From the IMG/VR virus record IMGVR_UViG_3300040801_001493, positions 1-30,583 of that record: a stretch of DNA of 30,583 nt. One strand, 5' to 3'. The first letter of the stretch is position 1, and the number at the start of each line of letters is the position of its first letter. The DNA comes from a virus. Position numbers and translations under genes: made by a program. The notes beneath the pieces are model-generated. The model worked only from the letters and a program-made list of their open reading frames with translations. It was not told where the DNA came from and did no database searches. Shown piece by piece: positions 21,873-29,937 of this stretch.

Positions 21873-22319
21873 ATGCTTCTTAACGAACTCTTCAACTCAG
21901 CTCGCAATCGTGTACTCAAGTGGAGATACGATGAAGAACACTCGAACGAGGTTATCGCCTCGTTCGAGACGTCCGACGGTAAGCACGCTTACTCTGTAGC
22001 AATGGATGGCAACGCCGAAGGTCAATGGTGGGTGTCATTTGCGCACATGGATCCAGAAGACGGTGAGCACTCCACAGATATTGTACCTGTTGGTGATAAT
22101 GCTATTTCGGTCCTAGCAACAGTGTACGATATTATCAAGGACGTAATTCGCAAGAAGTCGGTGAAGATGTTAGTCTTTAGTGCCAAAGAACCTTCGAGAG
22201 TTAAGCTCTACAGCAGGATGGCTAAGCGATTTAATCCCAACTACGAGAAGAAAAAGATCGGGATGAATATGGTCTTCAAAGTTCCTGTGGACGGCAACAC
22301 CCCTGCAAAAAATCGTTGA
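21873..22319 (+). CDS. Conserved late phage protein with capsid-targeting-like N-terminus
   Basis: The product is 148 residues. N-terminus MLLNELFNSARNRV has LNE and is similar to the leaders of the 9773-12233 cassette. The body has a beta-rich half (IASFETSDGKHAYSVAMDG, GQWWVSFAHMDPEDG) and a C-terminal half with VKMLVFSAKEPSRVKLYSRM followed by AKRFNP. That last pattern is one I recall from many phages as an uncharacterised family with an acetyltransferase-like look. No Shine-Dalgarno is present; the perfect late octamer lies 5 nt upstream. It may be a packaged internal protein, which is inference. Confidence 0.82.
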   Translation: MLLNELFNSARNRVLKWRYDEEHSNEVIASFETSDGKHAYSVAMDGNAEGQWWVSFAHMDPEDGEHSTDIVPVGDNAISVLATVYDIIKDVIRKKSVKMLVFSAKEPSRVKLYSRMAKRFNPNYEKKKIGMNMVFKVPVDGNTPAKNR

Positions 22320-22344
22320 CCCCGTCTACGTTCCATAGTATCTT
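22316..22344 (+). promoter_or_regulatory. Sigma70-like promoter for the nucleotidase gene
   Basis: TTGACC (22316-22321) and TATCTT (22339-22344) are separated by exactly 17 nt. The -35 overlaps the stop codon of the upstream gene. Transcription would begin near 22351, leaving a leader of about 24 nt with AAGAGGAACGGAA before the ATG. Confidence 0.6.
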
Positions 22345-22374
22345 TGAAGCATAACCCCTCAAAGAGGAACGGAA

Positions 22375-22890
22375 ATGAGACTCAACGAAGTGAAACGCCC
22401 CGACTATGTCCTCTACGTCGACCTGGACGGTGTCCTCGCGGACCTGACTAGCTACGTCGAAGACCTACTGGGGATCACCATTCAGACGCAGTCTGATGGC
22501 AACTGGCATAACGACGAAGCAATCTGGGACGACATTCGTGCGTTCGGAGGCTCCGAACCGAACTTCCAGGATCTGAAGCCGATGCCTGATGCGATGGAGC
22601 TGTGGGATTTTCTCAAGCCGCATCGTCCGCACATCCTCACAGCAACCGGCTATCCGGTCGATGTGAACGCTCGCAAGAAGCGTAAGTGGGTGAGTAAGCA
22701 CCTTACGGGCTACGATCAGGTTTACACCGTGGAGAAAAGCAAACTGAAAGCTCAGTTCGCTGCTCCGAACCACATCCTAATCGATGATCGGACAAAGTCG
22801 ACTCGGCCGTGGAAGCAAGCAGGTGGCATCGCTATCCTCCACCGTAGCGCAGCGGAGACGATTCAGAAGCTGAAGGACCTAGGATTCTAA
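22375..22890 (+). CDS. HAD-superfamily 5'(3')-deoxyribonucleotidase-like phosphatase
   Basis: The product is 171 residues. HAD motifs are visible: YVDLDGVLADL (Asp16 nucleophile, Asp18), HILTATGYP (motif II Thr), Lys residues near 105-125, and HILIDDRTKSTRPWKQAGG (motif III acidic pair). The family removes phosphate from nucleotides, which would fit beside nrdAB in nucleotide metabolism. The first residues, MRLNEVKRPD, add a short leader before the domain and include LNE, like the capsid-targeting-like leaders nearby. It has its own sigma70-like promoter and overlaps the convergent gene by 12 nt. Confidence 0.85.
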   Translation: MRLNEVKRPDYVLYVDLDGVLADLTSYVEDLLGITIQTQSDGNWHNDEAIWDDIRAFGGSEPNFQDLKPMPDAMELWDFLKPHRPHILTATGYPVDVNARKKRKWVSKHLTGYDQVYTVEKSKLKAQFAAPNHILIDDRTKSTRPWKQAGGIAILHRSAAETIQKLKDLGF

Positions 22891-23427
22891 GTCTTCTTCA
22901 TCGTCATCATCGTCATGGTGGGCTTCTTCATAGATAATGGCATCGCCATTGAGAAGCTCACCATGCTTGACGAGATACTTCGCAAGCCCCTCAACATCTT
23001 CCACAGTTTCCATGATGTGGTGACGTTGTAACTCAGAGTACCATTCATCGAACACCAGCCTTCCTGTCCGTTGATCTAAAACAGTACAAGAGTAGTCCTG
23101 GGCGTTGGCGTGCCACTGATATGTATACAGGAATGTTCGCCCCTCACTAAGATCGAACGGATCGTCGTCTTCGTCCAGATACTCGAAATAAGTATCGAAG
23201 TTATCAGCATCCGGAATCTCTTCGAACTCAAGAGGGTTGACGTTCATAGAGACGGCAGCACAGATGATCATCTGTGTGGCGAAATCGAGTTCTCGATAGA
23301 GGTCGTTTTCGAGTAGAGCGTTATGAGGAGTTGAGTGTCCGTTGAACAGCAGCCCGTCGCTGCCAAAGGAAACCTGAATATCTGTTCCGAAGGTTCGGAA
23401 CAGTACAGAGAGTGCTTTATTCATCAT
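22879..23427 (-). CDS. Hypothetical acidic protein
   Basis: The product is 182 residues. The first of two adjacent ATGs overlaps the upstream stop (ATGA). The sequence is globular (LSVLFRTFGTDIQVSFGSDG; LYRELDFATQMIICAAVSMN; LYTYQWHANAQDYSCTVLD) and ends in a His/Asp run, EEAHHDDDDDEEDLES. I do not recognise the family. It is the last gene of the leftward series from 30582. Confidence 0.75.
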   Translation of the reverse strand: MMNKALSVLFRTFGTDIQVSFGSDGLLFNGHSTPHNALLENDLYRELDFATQMIICAAVSMNVNPLEFEEIPDADNFDTYFEYLDEDDDPFDLSEGRTFLYTYQWHANAQDYSCTVLDQRTGRLVFDEWYSELQRHHIMETVEDVEGLAKYLVKHGELLNGDAIIYEEAHHDDDDDEEDLES

Positions 23428-23705
23428 TTGATCTTTGCCAAACCAGCAATTGCCGGCAGTAACTCCACCATCTGATCGAATGCCTTTTCAACAAGGGCAT
23501 CGTCTTTGATCTTGCTGGCCAGTGCGGCAGCGCGCTTCGTGGCAATGACGTCCTCTGCGAGCTCAGTAAATTCATCTGCAGTCATTTCGCCTCGCTCAAC
23601 AGCACCAGAAGCTTGCAAGATCCGGTGCGCAGCCTGGGAGACGCTGTGGTGTGGGTCGACTAGATATGCACGTAGGTGGTCTCTTACGGTTTCAATACTT
23701 TCCAC
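23424..23705 (-). CDS. Small helical protein of unknown function
   Basis: The product is 93 residues and starts at GTG 23705 with GAGGAAG eight nt before it. It is Ala-rich and helical (SQAAHRILQASGAVERGEM, ATKRAAALASKIKDDALVEK). It lies one base after the lipoprotein gene and overlaps the next gene by 4 nt, so it is probably in one operon with them. No function is recognised. Confidence 0.75.
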   Translation of the reverse strand: MESIETVRDHLRAYLVDPHHSVSQAAHRILQASGAVERGEMTADEFTELAEDVIATKRAAALASKIKDDALVEKAFDQMVELLPAIAGLAKIK

Positions 23706-23706
23706 A

Positions 23707-24117
23707 TTACTTCCTCACTTTCTGCTGGACCGCCACAGCGGCGAGCGCAGCTTGATCGACAATAGCATCTATCTTCAGTTCGCAGTACATTGACGAAGGA
23801 GTTGTTTCACCACTCTTATAGCGCTCTCTGAGCTCCTCGGTGGTCTCGCGGATGATCGCGATCATCTCCAGAGTGTTAGTATTGTCGCGTTGGCGATACT
23901 TAGCGTAATTTTCCAGATGGTTGAGCTCCATCAGCAACCCATCAGCAACCATAATCATCTGATGGTTGCCAACATTGCCACACAGTGCCCGAGCAGCTTC
24001 CGTCATGGTAATGTAATCGGTGAACCCCTTATATTCCAGAGGATCGAACCTAGACGTCTGGACTAGACTACATCCAGAGAGAACCACGAAAAGAAGTGCT
24101 GTTGCTAGTGTCCTCAT
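23707..24117 (-). CDS. Lipoprotein, possible lysis (spanin-like) or cell-surface protein
   Basis: The product is 136 residues from the ATG at 24117. A signal peptide with lipobox is clear: MRTLATALLFVVLSGCS, with the lipidated Cys at residue 16. The mature part is helical (FTDYITMTEAARALCG, GLLMELNHLENYAKYRQRDN, AAVAVQQKVRK). An outer-membrane lipoprotein expressed late could be an outer spanin or an exclusion protein, but it is longer than most Rz1-type spanins and no partner is evident. TATAAATA lies exactly 5 nt before the ATG. Confidence 0.82.
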   Translation of the reverse strand: MRTLATALLFVVLSGCSLVQTSRFDPLEYKGFTDYITMTEAARALCGNVGNHQMIMVADGLLMELNHLENYAKYRQRDNTNTLEMIAIIRETTEELRERYKSGETTPSSMYCELKIDAIVDQAALAAVAVQQKVRK

Positions 24118-24122
24118 CACAG

Positions 24123-24130
24123 TATTTATA
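24123..24130 (-). promoter_or_regulatory. Consensus T4 late promoter (TATAAATA)
   Basis: A perfect octamer ends 5 nt before the lipoprotein ATG. It includes the TAA stop of gene 24126-24395. It predicts a leaderless late mRNA. Confidence 0.85.
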
Positions 24131-24395
24131 CCCCCGCCTTGTCGCGATAGAATTGACGCTCAGCAGCTTTCCATTCCTGGCATTGTCTCAGGTAATTCTT
24201 GAGCCCTTCTTCGCCGAATTCTTCCTCGAGCAAGAGGTGGATCATCTTGTCTCGAGCGAGACGGAAGAACGAACTACCACCACGAAGAACGCGACGTTGG
24301 TAGCGCGTACGAAGATGTGTGGTGTCCATAACCAGATATTGGAGCCATCGCGCCGAAATCTGGGCGTGAGGATGTTTACGAGGGTCTGTATCCAT
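24126..24395 (-). CDS. Small basic protein downstream of topoisomerase gp52 gene
   Basis: The product is 89 residues from the ATG at 24395, which has AAGAGG 10 nt upstream and overlaps the gp52 end by 20 nt. The sequence is rich in Arg and aromatic residues (WLQYLVMDTTHLRTRYQRRV, SFFRLARDKMIHLLLEEEFG, YLRQCQEWKAAERQFYRDKA). It is helical and no domain is recognised. A longer in-frame ORF to 24461 would lie inside gp52 and lacks a ribosome site. Confidence 0.72.
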   Translation of the reverse strand: MDTDPRKHPHAQISARWLQYLVMDTTHLRTRYQRRVLRGGSSFFRLARDKMIHLLLEEEFGEEGLKNYLRQCQEWKAAERQFYRDKAGV

Positions 24396-25716
24396 CTTTG
24401 TTGTACCTCTTGAGGATTTCACGAAGTTCATCGCTGTACACTTTACGGCGCTCACCCTCATCAGACAACAGAAGTTTGTACCGGGTCTCGCGCTCTAGGG
24501 CCTCCTTGAGCCTGGCTTCGGTCTTCTCCTTTTCCTCGATGGTGAACCTGTATACAGGAAACCCTGCAATATAGTCGGTGTTGACGATACCAATCTCTCT
24601 GAGGTAATCGATGAGCTCGGCGCGACTCTGAACCTTTACAGCTGTGGCACCTACCTTCTTCTGAATCGCTAGGAGGATGTCCCTGTACCGCTGGATCTCC
24701 TCTTGGACCTCGGCTAGGCGCTTCTCGTATCGCGTGTAGTACCACTGAAGGCGCCATTCTGTGAACTGTCTCACCACTTCAACGGCTGTAGCTGTTCCGA
24801 CAGTCTCACCATCAATATCGATGTAGGTCAAGTTCTCATTTTCTTTGGTGATGAGCTTGAGAAGTGTCATCAACTTACCGTCAGTCAGCTTACTCAACTC
24901 ACTGCGACGGAACTTGACAACGATGTCGATTACGTCTTTCGAGTTGTCCTCGTAGTCAACGATCTTGCCCTGCTCAACGAGTTTGTCAAGAAAGTCAGTG
25001 TACTTCTCGTGCGACGTGTTGAATGAAAGTGAGGTGATTTTGACGGTCGTCGTGTTGACACGTTCAACTGATCCCCTGAACACGAACACGCCAGGTTCTG
25101 CTTCCATTGCCTCGACGTTAAGAGGAGTGAACTTCGGAATGATCTCCTTTGGCAGTCGCTGCACACCACGAAGCACCTTGAGCTGAACATCGATAATGTC
25201 AGCGAGGTCTCGAGGAAGGATGTTCGTGGCAAATCCAACAGCGATACCGGATGTTGGATTTAGAACGATCGTCGGTACGAGAGGAAGGAAGTGTTTCGGT
25301 TCCATCTCTGTGCCATCGTAGTTCTCCTCCATCGGAACGAGATCGATATCACGGAACATCACATCTTTTGTGAACTCGGACAACTTGACAGACGTGTATC
25401 GAGCGGCACCATATGCAGACGGATTCAACAGTGTACCGAATGCGCCTTGTCCTTGAAACAAGGGAATGTTGTTGCCGTATGGTGCAGCGAGAGTGTTGAT
25501 TGCACCTTCGGGTGGCGCGTGTGGGTGAAGCGGAAGCGCACGTCCAGCGAGCGTTGCAGTCTTGAACTTGTCCCCGTTTCTCGCAACCCACAACACACGT
25601 CGAGCAGCAGCTTTAAGACCGTCTGCTAGAAGTGGAATGGCGCGCGATTGTAGAACGTAGAGGGAGTAGAACTTCCTCTGATCATTCACATATTGGGTTG
25701 ATTGATTCGTCGTCAA
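24376..25716 (-). CDS. 52: DNA topoisomerase II, medium subunit (gp52-like)
   Basis: The 446-residue product (T4 gp52 has about 440) is the GyrA/ParC-like DNA cleaving subunit. Seen: YVLQSRAIPLLADGLKAAAR (GyrA start pattern), HPHAPPEGAINTLAAPYGNN, and NPSAYGAARYTS with the probable catalytic Tyr107. Then FLPLVPTIVLNPTSGIAVGF and a C-terminal coiled coil (EKEKTEARLKEALERETRYK). I chose the TTG at 25716 because AAGGA lies six nt upstream; an in-frame TTG at 25758 lacks one. The start lies inside the end of the metallophosphoesterase gene. It pairs with the subunit at 26567-28471. Confidence 0.93.
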   Translation of the reverse strand: MTTNQSTQYVNDQRKFYSLYVLQSRAIPLLADGLKAAARRVLWVARNGDKFKTATLAGRALPLHPHAPPEGAINTLAAPYGNNIPLFQGQGAFGTLLNPSAYGAARYTSVKLSEFTKDVMFRDIDLVPMEENYDGTEMEPKHFLPLVPTIVLNPTSGIAVGFATNILPRDLADIIDVQLKVLRGVQRLPKEIIPKFTPLNVEAMEAEPGVFVFRGSVERVNTTTVKITSLSFNTSHEKYTDFLDKLVEQGKIVDYEDNSKDVIDIVVKFRRSELSKLTDGKLMTLLKLITKENENLTYIDIDGETVGTATAVEVVRQFTEWRLQWYYTRYEKRLAEVQEEIQRYRDILLAIQKKVGATAVKVQSRAELIDYLREIGIVNTDYIAGFPVYRFTIEEKEKTEARLKEALERETRYKLLLSDEGERRKVYSDELREILKRYNKDGYRPS

Positions 25717-26422
25717 GACTGATCCTTCGGCTTTCAGCCTGTGTGAGTAGTTCGGCAAATCTTACAGGACCAAACTCGTGCAGCTCAACGTTCACGTTGA
25801 TGTGCATAGGGTCTTGTGTGGCTAGTCTCGCTACGTGTTCATGGCCGTGTATATTGATCATCGTCGGCGGTAGATCGGGATACGGGTAGTGAGTGAATAG
25901 TAGTGGCAACAATCCACCATCGACAGCGGCAGACGTGTGTTCGTAGTAAGCCGTCGTGCAGATGTGGTCAAACTCCAACTGCTTAATACCGCCTCGACGT
26001 ATGTCGTGATTGCCGACGACTAGAATCTTGTGTCTACCATTCATCGAACTGATGATCTCGTTTGCTTGCTCATCAGGCATGAATGCAAAATCGCCAACAC
26101 AAATCCACGTATCGTCCGGACCAACGACAGCGTTGTGACGATCGATCATCTCTTGATGCATTTCGTCGTTGTCAGTAAACGGACGGTCGCTGTACTTGAT
26201 GATGTTCTTGTGGCCGAAGTGGTGGTCACTTGACACCCAGATTTCTGTTTCGAAATGGTTCAAACAGAGTTGTGGATACTGTTCAAACAACCTCACCCAG
26301 GTTTCGGGGTGACGCACACGGTGTCCACGACGCTGCTTGTACTCAAGGAATGTTTCTTGAGTCAGCCACTTGCTGTATTCTTCGTGCAACGTGTCGCCAA
26401 GAATGTTTATATTCAGAGTCAC
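25682..26422 (-). CDS. Calcineurin-like metallophosphoesterase
   Basis: The product is 246 residues and starts at GTG 26422, overlapping the small gene upstream. Metal-binding motifs in order: SSDHHFGHKNII (Asp66, His68), VGDFAF (Asp111), VVGNHD (Asn138, His139), FTHYPYP (His178) and NIHGHEHVARL (His192, His194). The set is complete, so it is likely active. The first 58 residues are an N-terminal extension of unknown role. The SDxHFGHxNII opening is typical of small phage and bacterial phosphoesterases with unknown substrates. It lies between the two topoisomerase genes. Confidence 0.9.
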   Translation of the reverse strand: MTLNINILGDTLHEEYSKWLTQETFLEYKQRRGHRVRHPETWVRLFEQYPQLCLNHFETEIWVSSDHHFGHKNIIKYSDRPFTDNDEMHQEMIDRHNAVVGPDDTWICVGDFAFMPDEQANEIISSMNGRHKILVVGNHDIRRGGIKQLEFDHICTTAYYEHTSAAVDGGLLPLLFTHYPYPDLPPTMINIHGHEHVARLATQDPMHINVNVELHEFGPVRFAELLTQAESRRISLDDESINPICE

Positions 26423-26577
26423 TTCTGAACTCTATACACCTGGCGCCCTGATGTCAAGTCAAACTTAGTCCACACCCTGTCGAACAGTACTAGGTAGTTA
26501 TCTTGTGTTCGCTTCCAGATAACAAATACTTCTGTCCACGTGGTGTCTACTTCTTTATCTTTTAGCTTAAACTTCAT
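26419..26577 (-). CDS. Small protein between gp39 and phosphoesterase genes
   Basis: The product is 52 residues. The ATG at 26577 has GAGGAG six nt upstream, overlaps the gp39 stop by 11 nt, and its TGA overlaps the next GTG. This coupling on both sides supports a real gene. The sequence is beta-like and basic (WTEVFVIWKRTQDNYLVLF, DRVWTKFDLTSGRQVYRVQK). I do not recognise it. Confidence 0.7.
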   Translation of the reverse strand: MKFKLKDKEVDTTWTEVFVIWKRTQDNYLVLFDRVWTKFDLTSGRQVYRVQK

Positions 26578-28471
26578 CTAGTTCTCCTCGCAGCCATTCA
26601 CGTCTCACCTCTGCGTTGTTGCCGAAGAGGATCTCAAGCGTGTCTGCCATTTTTCCATCATCTATGATTGGGATGAGAGTATCGGTTGATCCATCAAGGA
26701 TCATTTCCCAATCTTGTCGTTCCATACTACCAAGTCCTTTGTAGTACTGAACTTCCCATCCCTTATACTTATTCTTCTGTTTTTCGTAGGCATCTCGTGT
26801 AGAGAAGTGCACGCGTCGATTGCCTTTGACAAGGCAGACGTTTGGAGCAACAAGTCGATGAATCACAGGATGCTTCGGGTCAAGAAGCTCGGGCCAGAAC
26901 TGGAAGAACAGGTTAACGAGCAGCGTGAAGATGTCGTCACCGTCGTAGTCAGAGTCGGTGGCGATGATAACCTTACCATACCGCAATTGTGAGTGATGTG
27001 TCTTCTGCCCAGGGGTCAACCCGATAGCAGCCAGAAGGTTTGTCACCTTGCCCATCTGCAGTACCTGAGCGACAGTCGACCCGTATACGTTGTTGATCTT
27101 ACCCGTCAACGGAAACGTTGCTGTCGTTCGAGGTTCTCGTACCTCTGTGATCATACTCGCAGCAGACAGACCCTCTGTAATGAGGATCTGACACTTCGAA
27201 CGGTCCTTCCCTGTTGCGTCGATTAGTCCTGGGACTTTCTTCTTCGACTGCTTCTGGTGCTCCTTGATCGCCTTCTTGTTTGCCTTGGCGTGCACACGAT
27301 CTACAGCACGCTCGAGGACGTCATCGAGCCACTGTTTGTTCCGACGCGCAAACGACTTCCAATGATCGCCGACCATCTTGATCATCTGTGTACGGAGCGA
27401 CGGACCCGTCATCCGAGTCTTAGACTGCGCATCATACTCGGGGTTAGAAATCTTGATGTCACCGAACACAAGGACGTTCTGCCGAATGTCGTTCTTCGTT
27501 AGCTCAACCTTCTGCTTCTTCGCTTGAGGCTGAAGCTGCTGGATCACAGCGTCGTAGAATGCATTCATAAACTGTGTGTTACACGAGCCTCCGTCGAATA
27601 GAAGACTGCTGTTCACCCACGTGAAGACTTTCTCATCGAGGTCTTCGCGCACACCGAGAACGACATAGAAGCTCATTGTGAACGGTCCATCCTCGTACGA
27701 GAATTGGAAGTACGTTCCTTGGTCCTTCGTCATCTGTTTGATGACGTCCTCGAGTCCCTTGCGGTATTTGAACTTCTGATCGTTATACCAAACAGCGACG
27801 CCAGGGTTTGTAAACGCAATCTCCATCGCACGATTACGCATCAAGCGCGGATCGATGTGGATGTCGTCGAACACCTCAGTATCGAGCGTGAAAGTTACGG
27901 TCGTTCCTGTCTTAGTAGATCCTGTGCGGCGGATCGAAGGCTTACCTACCTTCTCAGCTCCATTCTCGAACTTCTGTAGGTATCGTTTCTTATCTCGTCG
28001 AATGTCGACGATGAACTCACTACTACAGAAGTTTGTACAAGCACTGCCTACACCGTTCTGACCAATAACACCAGCATCCTTATCGTCACCAAAGTTCCGA
28101 CCAGCACGGAGGCTACCAAGAGCAACTTCTGGTGTGTATCTACCACTCTCGTGCTTGTCGATCGGAATACCGCGACCGTTGTCAGAGATACTGTACCAGC
28201 CGTTGAACGGATCAGCTTCGATCTTGAGCTCTTTGCTCGCTCCATCTGTTTGGGCGAACTCGTCGATTGCATTGTCGATGATCTCGCCGACAGCCTTATA
28301 AACTGCTGGCGTCATCTGCATCGACTTCACCTCGAACCCTTCGTCGAACAGTGGAACTTCGTATTCTGTTAGATGGGTGTTACCGAGGTAAATTTGTGTG
28401 CGCAGGCGGACATGCTCGCGGTCTGTTAGTACCTCGATGTCCTTCCCTGTGTAGCTCTTGCTTCTAGTCAA
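26567..28471 (-). CDS. 39: DNA topoisomerase II, large subunit (gp39/60-like)
   Basis: The product is 634 residues. The GHKL ATPase comes first: EIIDNAID (63-70), SISDNGRGIPI (94-104) and IGQNGVGSACTN (137-148). The transducer follows, then the TOPRIM domain with ILITEGLSAAS (catalytic Glu) and IATDSDYDGDDIF (metal Asp triad). In T4 this protein is split into gp39 and gp60; here it is one uninterrupted chain. The ATG overlaps the SprT gene end by 8 nt. With gp52 it forms the phage type II topoisomerase used in replication. Confidence 0.96.
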   Translation of the reverse strand: MTRSKSYTGKDIEVLTDREHVRLRTQIYLGNTHLTEYEVPLFDEGFEVKSMQMTPAVYKAVGEIIDNAIDEFAQTDGASKELKIEADPFNGWYSISDNGRGIPIDKHESGRYTPEVALGSLRAGRNFGDDKDAGVIGQNGVGSACTNFCSSEFIVDIRRDKKRYLQKFENGAEKVGKPSIRRTGSTKTGTTVTFTLDTEVFDDIHIDPRLMRNRAMEIAFTNPGVAVWYNDQKFKYRKGLEDVIKQMTKDQGTYFQFSYEDGPFTMSFYVVLGVREDLDEKVFTWVNSSLLFDGGSCNTQFMNAFYDAVIQQLQPQAKKQKVELTKNDIRQNVLVFGDIKISNPEYDAQSKTRMTGPSLRTQMIKMVGDHWKSFARRNKQWLDDVLERAVDRVHAKANKKAIKEHQKQSKKKVPGLIDATGKDRSKCQILITEGLSAASMITEVREPRTTATFPLTGKINNVYGSTVAQVLQMGKVTNLLAAIGLTPGQKTHHSQLRYGKVIIATDSDYDGDDIFTLLVNLFFQFWPELLDPKHPVIHRLVAPNVCLVKGNRRVHFSTRDAYEKQKNKYKGWEVQYYKGLGSMERQDWEMILDGSTDTLIPIIDDGKMADTLEILFGNNAEVRREWLRGELDEV

Positions 28472-28874
28472 CGTGATAGGTCCTTGTTAGTTCTAACCCA
28501 GCATCTTCAAACAGCGGTGCGAAGCTGAAGAAGTACTTACCGTGCACAGCACAATCTTCCGGACGGTATACACCTTGATGCATGTGAACCATCTCATGTG
28601 CCAAGACGTTCAGGAACAGTTCGCGCCTGCTCTCAAGGGCAACAACGTTCAGGCCAATGATGTGCTTGTATTTTCTGCCCCAGAATGAGTTATCGTGATA
28701 CCAACCCAGTGTGTTAGAGTCTTTGCAATACTCTACTCTGTCGGGGACAGGCAGAGAACCACTGAACAGTGCATTGTTTAATACCCACCACCAACGATAC
28801 ACAAGGTCTGGGGTAATGTCAAGGTCTTCGTCACCGCGCTCCTGAATGTGGTTATAGATTTGGTCTCTTGTCAT
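28464..28874 (-). CDS. SprT-like zinc metalloprotease domain protein
   Basis: The product is 136 residues. It shows the SprT pattern: VYRWWWVLNNALFSGSLP, then VLAHEMVHMHQ with the HExxH zinc motif at residues 93-97, and HGKYF with the third His (111). SprT/Spartan proteins cut proteins crosslinked to DNA; this short form lacks the C-terminal zinc ribbon of cellular SprT. It overlaps the primase end by 23 nt and the gp39 start by 8 nt. The position between replication genes fits a role in clearing protein obstacles from DNA, which is inference. Confidence 0.9.
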   Translation of the reverse strand: MTRDQIYNHIQERGDEDLDITPDLVYRWWWVLNNALFSGSLPVPDRVEYCKDSNTLGWYHDNSFWGRKYKHIIGLNVVALESRRELFLNVLAHEMVHMHQGVYRPEDCAVHGKYFFSFAPLFEDAGLELTRTYHVD

Positions 28875-29922
28875 GGCAATATAGTCTTATTCTTGTTTTG
28901 GCTTCTAACCCTTTTGCTGTGTTCTGCGTTAGTGTTGCCAGCACATACAGCATGCCGTATTTGTCGACTGCTTCACCTACATCCTTACAGGAACCAGTGT
29001 CAGGAAACGCAACGCTCCATCCGTTTGCTACTGCTTGTTCTGCGCCAAGGTGCCCATCGCCATATTTGTCGGGGATGTAGACCTTCGTTCTGTTGCTGCG
29101 ATTTAGCCAATAGATCTGACCGTCAGTCAGCTTGTTACCAAGCACCGCCACTCCATCGATCAACATAGCATCGAACACACCCTCTACGATATAGAGAGGC
29201 TTATCCGTCTGTTCGAATATCTTGTCAAAACCAAAGAGAACGGACTCCCGTTCAGCGCTTGGACTTTCATACTTCTTGATCTTTGAGTCAGTCATATCAC
29301 GACCAATATAGAAGATCAGCTTCTCTTTCTTATAGATGGGGACAATGACACGCCCCTTCCACTTCTGAGCTTGTTTGATCAGAGCCTTGTGCGTCTCTTT
29401 TGGATGACCTTCGAGATCTGGTATACCCGTAGAAAGCATGAACGGGTAGTCGTTGATATTCAGTCCACGCTCTTCGAGATACAGTGTAGCAACTTCAACC
29501 CATTGTTGCTGTTCGAGAGTGTATGTGTCGTTGGGGGTAGCGGGGTAGAAGTGTGAGGGAAGAGGGAGCTCTTTCGGTTCGTGCGAAACTGTCTTCGTGG
29601 TTGGGGCTTCGGATGGCTTATTACCAAGAAGCGCGAAACGCGCTCTGTTGATATCTTCTTCAGGGACATCGAACGCCTGAAGGATATCAACTAGGTTCTG
29701 AGAGAATGACCGGTGCTTATCGGGATCAAAAGCACCCTTAGCATTGCAGTTGAAGCAATGATACCCAACACTGCCGTGGTCGAAACGGAACGCAGCTCGA
29801 GGTCCCTTCCTACCATGGTCATTACAAACCTTACATAGCACCGGAAACCAACCGGTGGAGTTAGGAGTGGTAGGTAAAGGTATATGCGAGCGGATTACGC
29901 TCTCAAGCGAAACATCATTCAT
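28852..29922 (-). CDS. 61: DNA primase, DnaG-type (gp61-like)
   Basis: The 356-residue product (T4 gp61 has 342) makes RNA primers for lagging-strand synthesis with the helicase. The N-terminal zinc-binding domain has CKVCNDHGRKG (Cys30, Cys33) and YHCFNCNAKG (Cys56, Cys59). A linker runs to about residue 145. The TOPRIM-type core follows, with YIVEGVFDAMLIDGVAVLGN (catalytic Glu) and VYIPDKYGDGHLGAEQAV (acidic metal site). The ATG at 29922 comes 13 nt after the ClpP gene stop, with no good ribosome site, so coupling is likely. Confidence 0.92.
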   Translation of the reverse strand: MNDVSLESVIRSHIPLPTTPNSTGWFPVLCKVCNDHGRKGPRAAFRFDHGSVGYHCFNCNAKGAFDPDKHRSFSQNLVDILQAFDVPEEDINRARFALLGNKPSEAPTTKTVSHEPKELPLPSHFYPATPNDTYTLEQQQWVEVATLYLEERGLNINDYPFMLSTGIPDLEGHPKETHKALIKQAQKWKGRVIVPIYKKEKLIFYIGRDMTDSKIKKYESPSAERESVLFGFDKIFEQTDKPLYIVEGVFDAMLIDGVAVLGNKLTDGQIYWLNRSNRTKVYIPDKYGDGHLGAEQAVANGWSVAFPDTGSCKDVGEAVDKYGMLYVLATLTQNTAKGLEAKTRIRLYCHDKRPNL

Positions 29923-29937
29923 CTACGAATGATACAG

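Noticed and set aside
26431-26457. TTGACA and TATAGA on the minus strand before the phosphoesterase gene
   Set aside because: The spacer is only 15 nt, the -10 is poor, and the region is coding for a 52-residue gene already coupled to both neighbours.
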